Shown here: piece by piece, positions 46,096 to 58,700 of the stretch
Numbering within the stretch: position 1 is the stretch's first letter
Layout of the letters: each line of letters begins with the position of its first letter
Source: Notospermus geniculatus
Lineage: Eukaryota > Nemertea > Pilidiophora > Heteronemertea > Lineidae
NCBI GenBank assembly: GCA_002633025.1
Contig: NMRB01000236.1
Location: 124,370-188,369, forward strand
Reading direction: 5' to 3'
Length of the DNA: 64,000 nucleotides
Notes under the pieces: model-generated
Told to the model about the DNA's origin: nothing
The model's database searches: none
Seen by the model: only the letters and a program-made list of their open reading frames with translations
Program-made: the position numbers and the translations under genes

Positions 46096-47057
46096 AACAC
46101 ATGACTAGACTGACCTTGCATTTCTCACATAGCATTTCAACACAATGAAATAATCAGGTTTGGATAGAGGGCATCTAGGCCTGCACTATTCTCGTACGAT
46201 GACATGCCTTTATCTACGTCTACGATGTGTTATTAAACTGCTGTACACATTCACAACAAGCTGATGACACATTGAATAAGCACCCTCTCAAATGGTCAAA
46301 ATTTTCACAGCAGGTAGAATGAGCAAGATTATGTACATTTGAAAATTCCATTCTACTTTACGGGAAGATGAAGAATATCACAGAAATTAGGCAACAGAGC
46401 AAGATTATATGGATTCTACTTCTTTGAGAGCCTTTTGCAGTAAGGTAGTTAAACTTTAAAGAATCACCCTTCAGCAGAGAAATTAGCTGAAAGCATTCTG
46501 TACATAAACATGGCAGCACACATGTGGCAGTCTCAGGGAGATCATCTCAATGAGCTAAAATAGTTGTGCTTCATGTGACACAGCACACAGACATGATATC
46601 CAAACTCACAGACATGACCTTTTTTCCGTGCTGCCAGGTTTAGGAGTGCATGACAGTGGAATGATTCATGCGGATACCAGTTCATACGTGTGCTGCCCGA
46701 CTATTGGAACTGTAAACGGTTTCCAGTTTATCGTAAGTTACGAAAGTCCAAAACTCTTGCAGAAGAACCGAATCTACCCCTAGTGATTTAGACTTACTAC
46801 TACTCACAGAACAGCAGCCCTGGACTGCACACATATACCACTAAAAGCAATGTAAACATGTTTATCATTAGAAGGGGCCATTTCTAAATTAGAATTGGAA
46901 ATTTTCTTTACCATTAACACAAAGGGAACTGCTGTAGTGATACTAACATAGCCATTTTTAAAAAATTTGTTAACTTGTCATTGTTTTAATACACACCGCT
47001 GGGTGTAACTTGAATTTGACTTCACATGGTGGTATTCGAAAAAAAATTATCTGTGTT

Positions 47058-47293
47058 CAATAGACTCTATCACTCCAATAGAGCGCAGCACCTGACGGGT
47101 CGCTAGCTAGGCCTACAGCGTCACGACGTCCCGTCCCCCATTCTGAACGTGGTGACGTCACTCGAAAAACCTCCACTTGTTTCAGCGATCATGACGTCGT
47201 CTCACGTCAAGATGTCATGGAATGAGTACGGGACGTCGTGACGCTGTAGTACCCGTCAGGTGCTGCGCTCTTTTGGAGTGATATGGTCTATTG
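47058..47293. repeat. 236-base terminal-inverted-repeat element carrying a CRE
   Basis: The left end 'caatagactctatcactcca' and the right end 'tggagtgatatggtctattg' are inverted copies, and pairing continues through 'gcgcagcacctgacggg'. The inner arms contain 'acagcgtcacgacgtcccgt' and its inverse. A TGACGTCA palindrome sits at 47153-47160. No coding capacity. Confidence 0.8.
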
Positions 47294-48064
47294 AAATTTA
47301 AAGTTTAGTACCCGGTACAAGCATGCATCTGGGATACAACTGAAATTCCTCCAACTTCTTTCAATTTCTTTTGGAACTCTTTCATTTCAATACTTTCATT
47401 ACAAAATCCTTTCCACTGGGCCTAACTTCAGTATAATACAAAGGTAAGACGGGGATATCTCATGCGATTTTCGATTAAAATTACAAAACGTTCAGTCAGA
47501 ATGTATGCAAATTTAGGGCAAAACTGACTCAAGTGGGGCAATAATTTTCAGCATTAAGAGCATATACCCACGACATACATTCCTTGTGTCCCTAAATACG
47601 AGTTGATTTTGAACTACATCATTTTCATCCACAGATAAAGGTTATCGTATGCCAAGAGCCATGCACCTTTATTTGTGGTAGAGTTTGAAAGAGGGCTGGT
47701 GTGCATCTGGAGGGTGGTACGGAAGTACATGATTGATTTTTTATAAAACGTGCTCGAGAAATTCTCCCGATAACTTAACCACCATCCTGGATTCTACACC
47801 TGCATCTGTAGTTATGTCCAGTTCCGAGAACAGAAATGACCTGTACTCACTGTGCCTGCAATCACAAATCTGTCAATATGTAAACCAATCAAAGCATTCT
47901 GCATTTGATTTTTAGGGGATGTACGACTCCAGGCTCCAGTGAGTGACAGACCAGCTTCTGTTTCTCTAGCCAAGGCCCAGTTGTTCAAAACAGCATTAGT
48001 ACAACATGTTTTTTCGGCATAAACTTGACCTTGGTGTCATCGCGTACAGTTATGGCTGCCATAC

Positions 48065-48703
48065 ATGGGGTCGTATTTTAGAACGTTCCTTAACATTAAG
48101 GTACACAAACTGCACACAGCGCCACCTCCAGTCTTCGACCTAGTGACACTGCCATCAGTTCCCTACTTTCTCGGCGGAGCGATCGTAGTTCCAATACATG
48201 CCAAGTGGAATTGAAGAATTTCATGGGCACGTATACGAAACGTTTGTTCGTCGACCTAATTATCTGATTGGTCAACAGAAGCACGTGACAGCTGATAACC
48301 ACATGGTCTTGTTTACATTCTGCCAATGCAGTGTCCTGATTGGTTGAGCAAACCAAGAACCTGTTGAGTAATTTGGTTTTATCCTTCCGATGTAGTTCCG
48401 TACGTTTTGACAACTGCAACGTCAAAATACCCTTTTTTGGTCGTTTTTGAGAGCTTTATTGGTAGATATTTTATTATTGTTTCCAAAAAGGCCTACATTT
48501 GGGCAGAAAAAGGCCTAAATTTATTCACTGCACTTTTGTGCAGGCGCATCACAGCAGTTGAAGGCTAAGGCATTATCCGGGTTTACCCATAATGCCTAGC
48601 GAAGGTAATTGTAAGGTACACCTTATATCTATTGTTCTCGATGGTTTTACAACAGATTTAAGGTAGACCTTAACGTTAAGGAATGTTCTAAAATACGACC
48701 CAT
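48065..48703. repeat. ~640-base DNA-transposon-like element with ~35-base terminal inverted repeats
   Basis: 'gggtcgtattttagaacgtt' (from about 48067) and 'aatgttctaaaatacgaccc' (ending about 48702) are inverted copies; the pairing extends through 'ccttaacattaaggt'. The interior is not palindromic, so this looks like a deletion derivative of a larger transposon. The 109-codon minus frame inside shows no transposase motif. Confidence 0.7.
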
Positions 48704-50029
48704 GGTCTTTTTGAGCCTATTCAGGAAATTTGATGAAAAATTTGACTACTGGCATAGAACTGTTCAGATCTGACACCAAAATAAAGTCAACACCCTGATA
48801 GCACAACTCTGTTTTGACCAAGCCTAGCTCCTTGGAGAGCAAGATTCGAACATAAGGGCCATCTAGACATGCAGCTGAAAAACCACACAGATTCGATCAG
48901 ATCCAACCAAATTCAAAACTGTCTATTGGAAGTATTTACACGACTAGGGCTGATGTGGTTGAATTTTTCTCAGGGCCCTCCATAATCTTGGATGTTGGAG
49001 CAAAAGTGCTTCAGTGCTTAGGTATAAATTGAGTCCACATTGCTCGACAGATGGTTCCCTTCATAGTCGGATTTCATCGGGCTGCGTCTGTTTTTTTCTG
49101 CGTGTCTAAACGGCCCCAATACCTACTAATATAACACAATACACAATGTTTACCTGGACTCGTCTTCATGAAGGCAGAACATCAGTCTATCATTCTCTAG
49201 ACACTCATTACTCCTAGTGCATTACTTTACAGAGAAAGATAAAAGTAGTATCGATTAAGCACTTTATACCAGCGTTGTGGGTGTGACACGTAAAATCAGA
49301 GAAAACTGCAACTCCATTTGTCACTTGCACAGCCACATTATGGAGAAAGTCTCCAAACAATCTGATGATATGCAAAGGCAATGTGTGACAAGGTGTGACA
49401 GAAAATGATCTCGGTGAACACGGACACAAAATCCACCAAAAGGATTTATGAGACGTGAATAAATGAGGAACCAGTGGGGAACCAGCAAAACTAGCCCACC
49501 ACATGGCGCCGCGGGCTTAAGACCTATTGCACAGCGTACATGTCGTGACATGGTGCCATTATTGTTTTGCCATGTTTTTAACGGTTTTAGGGATCTTATG
49601 CCCGCAGCACCACCTGTCGTGTTGCAGGTACCCCATCATGTGCCTGTGACCTCTAAATGGAACACTGGCACTTCGCAAATTTGGTCGTTTTGGTGCATCG
49701 ACAATACCATAAGTGTTACGACTACCGGGTGTCTGAAGACCTATGCACTGTGTCATGGGTCTTCAGATAGCAGCGAATGTGTATACACAATAAAGAAGGG
49801 AATTTCTCTTTTGGCAAGTTGTGTCAACTCTACTCTACATGTACTCGATTGTGGAGCTTCTTTTATCATGTAAGTAGATCCAGCAATCAACATCAATGCC
49901 AGGATCGAGCATGCAACTTTGATCCCATAAAAACGAACACTAACAGAATTTTGATAGCATCCGTCCTGCAGTTTGACACGAAATACTAGCCGTATGGACC
50001 ACTCACACTATTTTTATAAGTATCGGTTA

Positions 50030-50490
50030 CTCATGCGACACATACGAGCACTGGTTTGGCATCGGGGGCTTGTACCTGTACATTTAAACCGGAATACATG
50101 AGAGCGAGACTGATTTTGTCATCAAGGGACTTGTACAAGTAGCCAGAATACATACAACACTAAGGGACTTACACATGTAAACCAGAACAGATATGCGCAT
50201 TGGCTTTGGCACTGAAGTGCTTATACTAGTAAATCAGGCCTTGCCGTTTGACGGGTGCGATTTTGCATGCACCTCGCAAACAATAGAATTTCTATTGTTT
50301 GCGAGGTGCATGCAAAATCGCGCCCGTCAAACGGCAAGGCCTGGTAAATCGGAATACATACTGAACTGCTTTAGCAATGACTCGTTCACGTAAACCGGAA
50401 TACCGGTACACACGAGACTGGTTTGGTATCAAGGGACCTGTACATACTAGTACACATGTATGCAAACCAGTGTGAGCTTGGTTGTCTATA
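50030..50490. repeat. Diverged ~60-70-base tandem repeat interrupted by a hairpin element
   Basis: Phrases like 'gactggtttggtatcaaggg' plus 'acctgtacat' and 'aaaccggaatac' recur about six times. The array is broken by the hairpin listed at 50235-50343. Confidence 0.6.
50235..50343. repeat. Near-perfect 109-base hairpin
   Basis: 'caggccttgccgtttgacgg' runs inward to 'caatagaaatt' and back, with a single mismatch visible (ggtgcgatt against aatcgcgcc). With essentially no loop, it is either a very young hairpin MITE or a palindromic insertion product. Confidence 0.85.
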
Positions 50491-51714
50491 TCTATCACAG
50501 CAAAAACACATGCAGCACGGACCGATGACTTTTCAGTAATAGCCGTGTATGTTAGTCATCTCCCCAAATTTTTGTCACCTGTCATCAAAAGTGGCATCTA
50601 CAGTATTGATTTGTGGGTGTACATGTACATTCAGACTCCTAGGCCTTCCTCCACTTGAGCATTTCATGCCATGTTCGCAGCACGTGTTGAGAAAATGTAA
50701 GTTAGTAAATGGGGAATGAAACATGGCAGAAATTCTCAAGTTAGGGAAGGCCTTCTTTTTGCACAAAATATATTAGGTTGCAAAAATTTGGGAGGTTCGT
50801 GAACAGACAGATACCGGTAGGTACCACATTGGTGCTGATTCTTCACTGAATTAAATGATGTAGGCCTACTTACTGACTTTCACAGGATGGATAAATTGAC
50901 CAAGATACGGTCTGAAGAATGTTCTGTCTCGTACAAGACTGACTCGGTTTACCCTGTACGCAAAAAATTGACTACAAAATGATAGAATAAGGAGCAAAAA
51001 TTTATGAGGCGAGCGATGAATTTTTGATATTAGTGCAAACACCAGCAATAACAACAGTGTAATTTACCAAGATTTTGGCTTTCATCCAGTGGCACCACAA
51101 ATGAACATCAGACATCCAAAATGCAATGTTACCCTAGTGTGAATCACTTTTCTTAGACATTGAGAGTAGAGAGCCAAATACCCGGTACTGGTTCTGACCA
51201 TGACTAACCAGAACATCTACGTTGGCGGCCTTGAGCAAGAAACTGGCAGCCTAATCAGTACTGGTATCAAGAGACATCATCCTGACCATGATGAACCAGG
51301 TAGTGATGGGGAGGTCATTCAGAGAAAAATATTCTATAAACTAGAGGAATATCAATGACTCATAAAATCCACCTCCCAACAAAAAATCACATCAACACCA
51401 TGCAATATACATAAACAAGATTTCAGCTTGCATTAGAAGCTACAAACCCAGGAAATGTGGGGTGAAGAATGCAAGAATAATGACAGTGTAAGATCCAAAT
51501 GGAAAAATAACAACCAGCTTACGACAGAACACATTCATTTAATCGACAAGTTTAAGCGCTACAGCTTTATATCGGGACCAAAAACGAAACGATAGTGATA
51601 AAATTTTAAAACCGTTGTTGAATCCATCCAAGTGAAATAATCCGTGTGAATGAATATTGATGAAAATCCTGATTATTGAGGATTCGATGATGTCCAATCT
51701 GACTTGTTCCTCAC

Positions 51715-51847
51715 CAGTCTTTCCCTGCGTCCACCTCTTTTGTTCACTCTGTTGTTCACTGGTCTGTTGTTGTCTGTTGTTCCATTTCCTATTCCAGTTT
51801 TCACTTGACTGGGTCCTCTCCAGCTTCATGTTACGACTGGCAGCCAT
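51715..51847 (-). CDS. Possible first coding exon of an unknown gene
   Basis: An ATG in reasonable context (tcATGg, 51845-51847) opens a hydrophilic frame rich in Gln, Arg and Glu (MAASRNMKLERTQSSENW...) that meets a GTGAGG donor after 133 bases. No family is recognised, and no matching downstream exon was found. It may be chance. Confidence 0.2.
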
Positions 51848-53389
51848 GATTGAAGTATCTGTACAACTTGCGTCTCTGTTTACACGTTTACAATGTTCAC
51901 AACCTACGTACATGACTTTATAGTGCTACGTTTACAATTTACACCTTGGTGGAATTTACAATGAAATGATAGTAGCGCTCGATTTCACCTAAAAATGATA
52001 GAAAGGGAAACGTTAGTTCATCATGAAACATGACTTATACATTAAATATATTTTGTGATGAGAATAAAATCGATCTTTTCTCAGCTGTTCTCAAATCTCC
52101 TGTCTGTGAAGGAAAGGTTGCAATTTATATCATAAAATATGAAATACACAAAGGTTTAAAAGAAGAAATTGATACAGAAGTGTGCACACCAGCTGCCTAA
52201 AGGCCAATAGGAGCTGTCAGTGAGTTGACCAATAGGTGTCACTATGGCCCAATCCAATACATACAGCGGACCTATTCATTCTTGATTGAGCACCAATCAA
52301 GAGAAGTTTCTTTTGCATTGGTCCGCTAGAACTTTGCTGCCATCTTTTGGCAATACCTGCGGCTGACTGCTCCTATTAGACAATGTGACAATGAATGTGG
52401 CAGAAGTTTTGTTCAGAAGCAACCAGAGTGAGGAATAACAAAGCTTCTACCATGTGCAACACGTAGTCATGTACAAACTTGACCTATTGGGGCACACATG
52501 GGGGTCTAGGACTTTCAAATGTGAAGTGCCCTTGACTCTGCATTGCAGTAAAAGAGCACTACATAAAAAGCTCCCTTTTTTCAAGACAAATGTATAGTGC
52601 ATGAATTTGATGATTGCCATTCATTGCAGCTGGTGTGATTACTTCTGTATATGACTTATAAATGGACAAAAAACATTCGATTGAATGATACGATCAATTC
52701 AGTTTCATTGGCAGTACCGGTAATTAGAAATGACTGCACACAACATGGACAGAAACATGTAAGCAATACACAGGGGCCAAACATTGTTGCATACATCCCT
52801 GTGCTTTAAAAGTCAAAACATTCAATCGACGTAGGGACCAGATGTCAAGACCACAATTCAATTGAAACTTCAAAATGGTTGTCAGGCGTACAAAATGTAT
52901 GGCCCCATGATCATGTACATGTACATTAACCTGAATAACTTTGTAATACCAACTGGCAGAAATACTGCATCAAATTGGAAACAAATTTGGATTTTATGCG
53001 ATGAAAAAAAATAAAACTGATTCATTACTCCTTTGGTGATGACATAACAGCAAAATGCTGGAACAAGTACGGTAGGTTTACTTCGACTCTCATGTGAGTG
53101 TGACCTAAATGTCCCCAAAACAACACAACTTTTTCCATGTTGATCTGCACAATCTGCATGCAGCAATGTATGCACGCATAAACCACAATTTCTGAACAGT
53201 TCCTGGTCTGATGTAAACAGTGGAACAAAATTCATGAGGTGATTGGTTAATGATTATGAAAATGAATATTCATCATGAATTTTTCTGTCATGAAATACAA
53301 AATGTATGAAAAGATGCTTGGGAAGCACCTGGGCACTGGGCAGACAACCTCTAAGCAGGCCATCGATGCTGTAACACCTTTTTCCTACA

Positions 53390-53465
53390 TCAACAACTAG
53401 TAATTACCAACAACTAGTAATTACAACAACTAGTAATTACCAACAACTAGTAATTACCAACAGGT
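53390..53465. repeat. 17-base tandem repeat
   Basis: 'caacaactagtaattac' is repeated four times, in 16- or 17-base steps. Confidence 0.8.
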
Positions 53466-53532
53466 GTGCTAATAATGCTACGAACTACTCTTGAAAACTT
53501 GTGAAGCACATTTACGTTTATACATGTATCTT

Positions 53533-53665
53533 CCTGGGCGGGCCGTCACGAAATTCCGATAGCACTAACAGTGCCTAACAGAGAGGTATGCAATGGCTTT
53601 TACCATTATAGAATTTCTCTGTTAGACCCTGTTTGTGCTATCGTATTTCGTGGCGGTCGCCCCTG
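53533..53665. repeat. 133-base palindromic MITE
   Basis: 'cctgggcgggccgtcacgaa' at the left and 'ttcgtggcggtcgcccctg' at the right are inverted copies. The inner 'gatagcactaacag' and 'ctgtttgtgctatc' and the 'aacagaga'/'tctctgtt' pair extend the hairpin. Confidence 0.75.
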
Positions 53666-55736
53666 ATATATGTTGGCAGACGCCATCACACGCTGTCAAA
53701 GACAACTGCGTGCATGAAAACCAAGTTAAAACTATCTGCCTTCTGAGTTCAACTTGCTACAGTTACAGCAAGACTGCGACTACAACTCTTCGAACTATGC
53801 CTACAGCTGCAGAAGCAAGCGGCCCAGAGCAACAGAGAGGCCTGATTTGTATGGCAAATACCAACAACAAATAACCTTGCGCATAAATCAGACAAAAAAT
53901 CTGCTATCATATCAATCCAGAGCAAATCCTACTCTCATTTTTTATCAGGTATAATAAATATGGGCAAAATAAACAAGACAATTTATGAAATATGTACAAG
54001 TAGACATGAAATGAAGGGGTCAGTAATAAGCTATACAACAATGGGGGAATTCTTAAGGGTAGCACTCTTGAACGGCCACATCTGAAGTCCCTGAAATGTC
54101 TACAGAAATGAAGCCAGATTAATCAAGAACACATTAAAGAAGCATTGTCAATTTCCTCCACTTACAGCTGCTGTGTGACCAGTTTTGTGAAACTGCCCCA
54201 GGTGGAGGAGGATACGTACATCTTATCAAGACACCTCCGACGGGCACTGGACGTCTGACCAATCTCAGTTGCCAAAGTTTAGGGAAAGCATATACCGTTA
54301 CGAGAATTTGGAGGTTGTGACAAATACATATCTATCAATGGAAATTTAAGGTAGCTGTATACAATTTCAAGATCACACGGGAAGGTTCTGTAAGATTTCA
54401 CTTCATATCTCAGTGTTCACACCAGAGGGGGTATCAAAGTCAAAATTTGTGTTTTTGACCAAGAATTCTGTTAAATCCCCCCCCCCCCTCACAAAAATAC
54501 CTGGCGGAAACACTGTATCAGCCACACAACAGCTATAGATGAAGGACAGAGCTCTTCAATTCAATGGTAGAAAATACAGACGCACGAAAGACAAGAAACA
54601 ACTGCAAGTGCTACAACTGCATTTTTATAAACATCCATCAATCGGAAAATTTTGGTATTCTCCTTATTTTTAACTTTGATTATGGCTTTCAATGAACATT
54701 TCATACCATCATAGGGTAGAGATTCTTTGAAGGGCCTACGTAAGGTTCGGCTATTTAAGGATGCACCTTGTGCTCTTGATCCCAGTGAACATGGTGAAGG
54801 CACTCCATAAAATGTTGTGCTCCGACACAGAAAAATTGCTATTTTGTGTACATGTACGCCAAGAGAAAACTACCAAAATTTTCCAAGTTGCAGACACTTT
54901 TGTAAGCTGTCTTCAACAAATCACATGAAACCAGATTAGCAGACTGACTACTCCTGACTGACTACTACAATGTCAAGTCTGAAGCCTTAAATGCAATACA
55001 CACAACATTCTTAGTGAGAATGCCAACAATATTGGCGATGTGACCTAGCTAATCATCCACGTCGTGCTCTGGATAAGTCCAATGGACACCAGCGTGATCA
55101 TTCACGTCCTCAACTGAACAACAGCGATAATGGATAACTACGGTAACACCGGCACAAACAATCCCAGTTGCTATGCTGACCATTAAACCTCAGCCATTTC
55201 CCCAACAATGATAAAATACCCTGACTATTACTGTTCAGAATTCTCCGATTCTTGATCAACTTAATACACAAGGAAACATTGCCTATATACTCAAACCCAC
55301 ATTTTGTGATTTTTCATTCATTTTACTCTTCAATATGATATTTGTGTTATTAAATTATTACAGAAAAAATATGACACAACTTAAAAGTTGACTGAATTTA
55401 TACACCACGATATAGAATTCCCTTGTGAAGGTTATCAAATACCTCGCATTAAAACGCTAGATCACAATGTAAAACCTTTGCTGATAAATTGAGCATTCAT
55501 TCGTAATACTTCCAAGAAAGACATGAAAATAGACCAATGTTGATAAATGGATAAGAAATCACTGTCTGCATAAAAGCAGACTGATTCACGAGCAACATTC
55601 ATTCATGTGATACAATCTTAATGAAATAAACATAATACCATGACAACTTGAGAGATCTTTGATACGAAATCAACTAGGCCTACATTTTTTCACCTCGTTG
55701 TTGAATTGTCGAATCGCCACCACGAACCAACACCAA

Positions 55737-55747
55737 ACATACCTCAT
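55737..55747 (-). promoter_or_regulatory. Splice donor directly after the CPSF6 stop codon
   Basis: On the minus strand the stop TGA is followed by ATGAG and then GTATGT, a good 5' splice site. The exon would end at 55743, four to five bases past the stop. This implies a spliced 3' UTR. It is too close to the stop to trigger nonsense-mediated decay by the usual 50-base rule. Confidence 0.45.
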
Positions 55748-58700
55748 TCAGTGTCTTCTGCTACTGCTGCTAGCGCTGTAACGATCACTCTCACGATCTC
55801 GGTCGCGATCACGATCACTGTCTCTATGGCGACTACTCCTCTCCTCGTGATAACGGTCGCTGCGGTCACGGCTACGAGTGCTCGCCTTTTCCCGATCGCG
55901 ACTCCTCGAGCGATGCCTGCTTCGTTTCTCTCGATCACGTTCGTCGTGTCGGTCACGATCCCTGTCACGTGACCAGGACCTTGAACGCCGATCCCGTGAA
56001 GTCACTCTGAAAAGTACAAAGAGCCATATCAGACTTTCAGTGTCATGGATGACTTGATGGTTTACGAATCAATGGCACATGACTGCCCATAGTTTTCTAT
56101 GGGTGACTTGCCCATTGAGAGCCAGCTCAAGCAAAAATCTTTCACATGGAACAACACCTCAGTTGGCTCAGCCATCTCAAAATCAAGGCAGACATCTTAC
56201 TCAGAAAGAATTTACGCCAAGACCACTCACCAAAAAGAGAGACAACTTACTCTGAACCATAAAGTTTGGACTCGACTCCATGTAATGTGTCTTGAAGCGA
56301 TGTAATACAGATCTTGCAGCGGTCATCATTCGCTATCTTTGACTGTTTGATCAGGGAAATGGCTGTTACCAACGTCTCAATCGCACTGGCGTATTTCCCT
56401 GTCAGGAAGTAGAGGAGAATGTAAAAGATCTGTGAGACAATGCAAGAGAAACATAGAGCCTTCAAGAGAACCGTGACACAATGCAAGAGAAACATAGAGC
56501 CTTCAAGAGAACCGTGCATAGATGAGAGTGCCATTTCAAAAAATTCCCGGATATTAGTCATGACCCCAGAAGTCGTGTCCCAAATCCTGCCATTCAACGG
56601 CCCGCCGCCATCTTGGCGCCAACACTGTCATCAAATCCTAGTGGTAGATCACGGAACCAATCTAGGATTGTTGATGGTTGGATGTAAAACCGGGACCGGG
56701 AACAGCACAGGTGCCGGAACGAAGCCAAATCGAAAAAGCCATTATATATTTATTTGGTAGCGCCCGCTCCGGGAAATCCGGGAATTCCCGGAAAACTCTC
56801 ATCTATGACCATGACACAATGCAAGAGAAACATAGAGCCTTTAAGAGAACCTGCGTTGGCAAAGAGAGTCAGCCTCTGTATCACATAAAGAACTGGTACA
56901 ACTGGCAGCTGAACCTGCAACCTGAGCGGTGACAGACGCGGCTGTTTCCACTGCACCACTCACCCTGCCTGGCGTCCTTCACCACTTTGTCTATTGCACT
57001 CCGCATGATCGTCTTATTCTGTTCCAACAGTTCGTCAAACTCTTGTTCGCTGATAGATGACGTGAGTGGATCCCGTTCACGCTCATGCCTGGAGGAGAAA
57101 TGGCAAACTAAATAGTAAACAGAATTTCTACTGATATCCCGATTACCTGATGATATTTGCAATTTTAAATGACAGTGATTCCTAGTAAGTCAGTACAAGC
57201 AAAGACGCAACTAGGGTAAATTTCACATATGTTCCAAGTAACTGAATAGAATGCGCCAGACTTTTCCTACAGAAGTATCACCCCACACTGCATTTTAGGA
57301 AGAAAAGTGTGGAGTTGAAGGCTAGTATATATTTAGAACAAGTAAATGCTTTATTACAGTTTTGTACAGAGATGGCAAGTGTAGTGTAAAATGAAGTTAG
57401 CAGTAAAAGCATTTACTAGTCTAACCAATGGGTCATATGAATAAAGACTAGCAAATGCTTTTACTTCAGATTTGTACAGCATTGCTTAGCGCATTTGTAT
57501 TGCAAAATTCAAGTAAAAGCATGTACTAGTCTTCATATGACCCAATGTCGATTGCCGAGTACTGAATGAGTCAAAATCTATGAATTATTTTTGTGAGGGA
57601 AGAAGCAAATGCTTCATCTCTGAATAACTCCAACAACGGATACAACAGAGAACAAGAAGTGGAGAAACAGTCTTTTCAAATCTGCACTTTATTTTTGGAA
57701 CTCTGATCAGAACTGTCACTATCCACAACAAAAAAGCAAGGGTAACAACTCAACAATGAAACGTAACACCAGCAAATGATGAAGAAATGAGCTAAAACTA
57801 TGGCAAGAGGCAGTTTATAAATTCAATTACCAACAAATTGTCCTGAATCATACATGCATAAAATTCAGGTTTGAGAACTGAGTGACATCATTTCAAGATT
57901 GTTTTACGAAAACTAGCGGCACACACACGGAAATCTCAGTGTGGGAGAGAGATCATCCCTGCAAGCCATTGTGACCCGCTCTGGCAAAAGGCCCGCATGT
58001 CACTCAGAAGGTGAGCCTCAACGAACTAAGATGAAAAATCTTTCACATGGAACAACACCTCAGTTGGCTCAGCCATCTCAAAATCAAGGCAGACATCTTA
58101 CTCAGAAAGAATTTACGCCAAGACCAGTCACCAAAAAGAGAGACAACTTACTCTGAACCATAAAGTTTGGACTCGACTCCATGTAATGTGTCTTGAAGTG
58201 ATGTAATACAGATCTTGCAGCGGTCATCATTCGCTATCTTTGACTGTTTGATCAGGGAAATGGCTGTTACCAACGTCTCAATCGCACTGGCGTATTTCCC
58301 TGTCAGGAAGTAGAAGAGAATGTGAAAGATTTGGTTGTGACACAATGCAGGAGAAAACAAGAGAACCTGCGCTGGCAAAGAGAGTCAGCCTCTGTATCTA
58401 TCACATGAAGAACTGGTACAACTGGCAATTGAACCTGCAACCTGAGCGGTGACAGACACGGCTGTTTCCACTGCACCCCACTCACCCTGCCTGGCGTCCT
58501 TCACCACTTTGTCTATTGCACTCCGCATGATCGTCTTATTCTGTTCCAACAGTTCGTCAAACTCTTGTTCGCTGATAGATGACGTGAGTGGATCCCGTTC
58601 ACGCTCATGCCTGGAGGAGAAACGGCAAACTAAATAGTAAACAGAATTTCTACTGATATCCCGATTCCCTGATGATATTTGCAATTTTAAATGACTGTGA

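Larger units (their letters stand above)
44701..51714. other. No gene seen; repeat-rich intergenic stretch
   Basis: I find no conserved motif, signal peptide or chain of exons on either strand. The longest frames (plus 49463-49873, minus 48096-48425) have no recognisable content, and the second sits inside a transposon-like element. The individually listed elements explain part of the sequence. Confidence 0.45.
51900..55736. other. No gene seen; may hold the CPSF6 3' UTR
   Basis: Nothing coding is supported on either strand. A splice donor just after the CPSF6 stop codon (see 55737-55747) suggests that part of this stretch is a 3' UTR intron or a distal UTR exon of that gene. A tract of about 14 C lies near 54478-54490. 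Confidence 0.4.
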
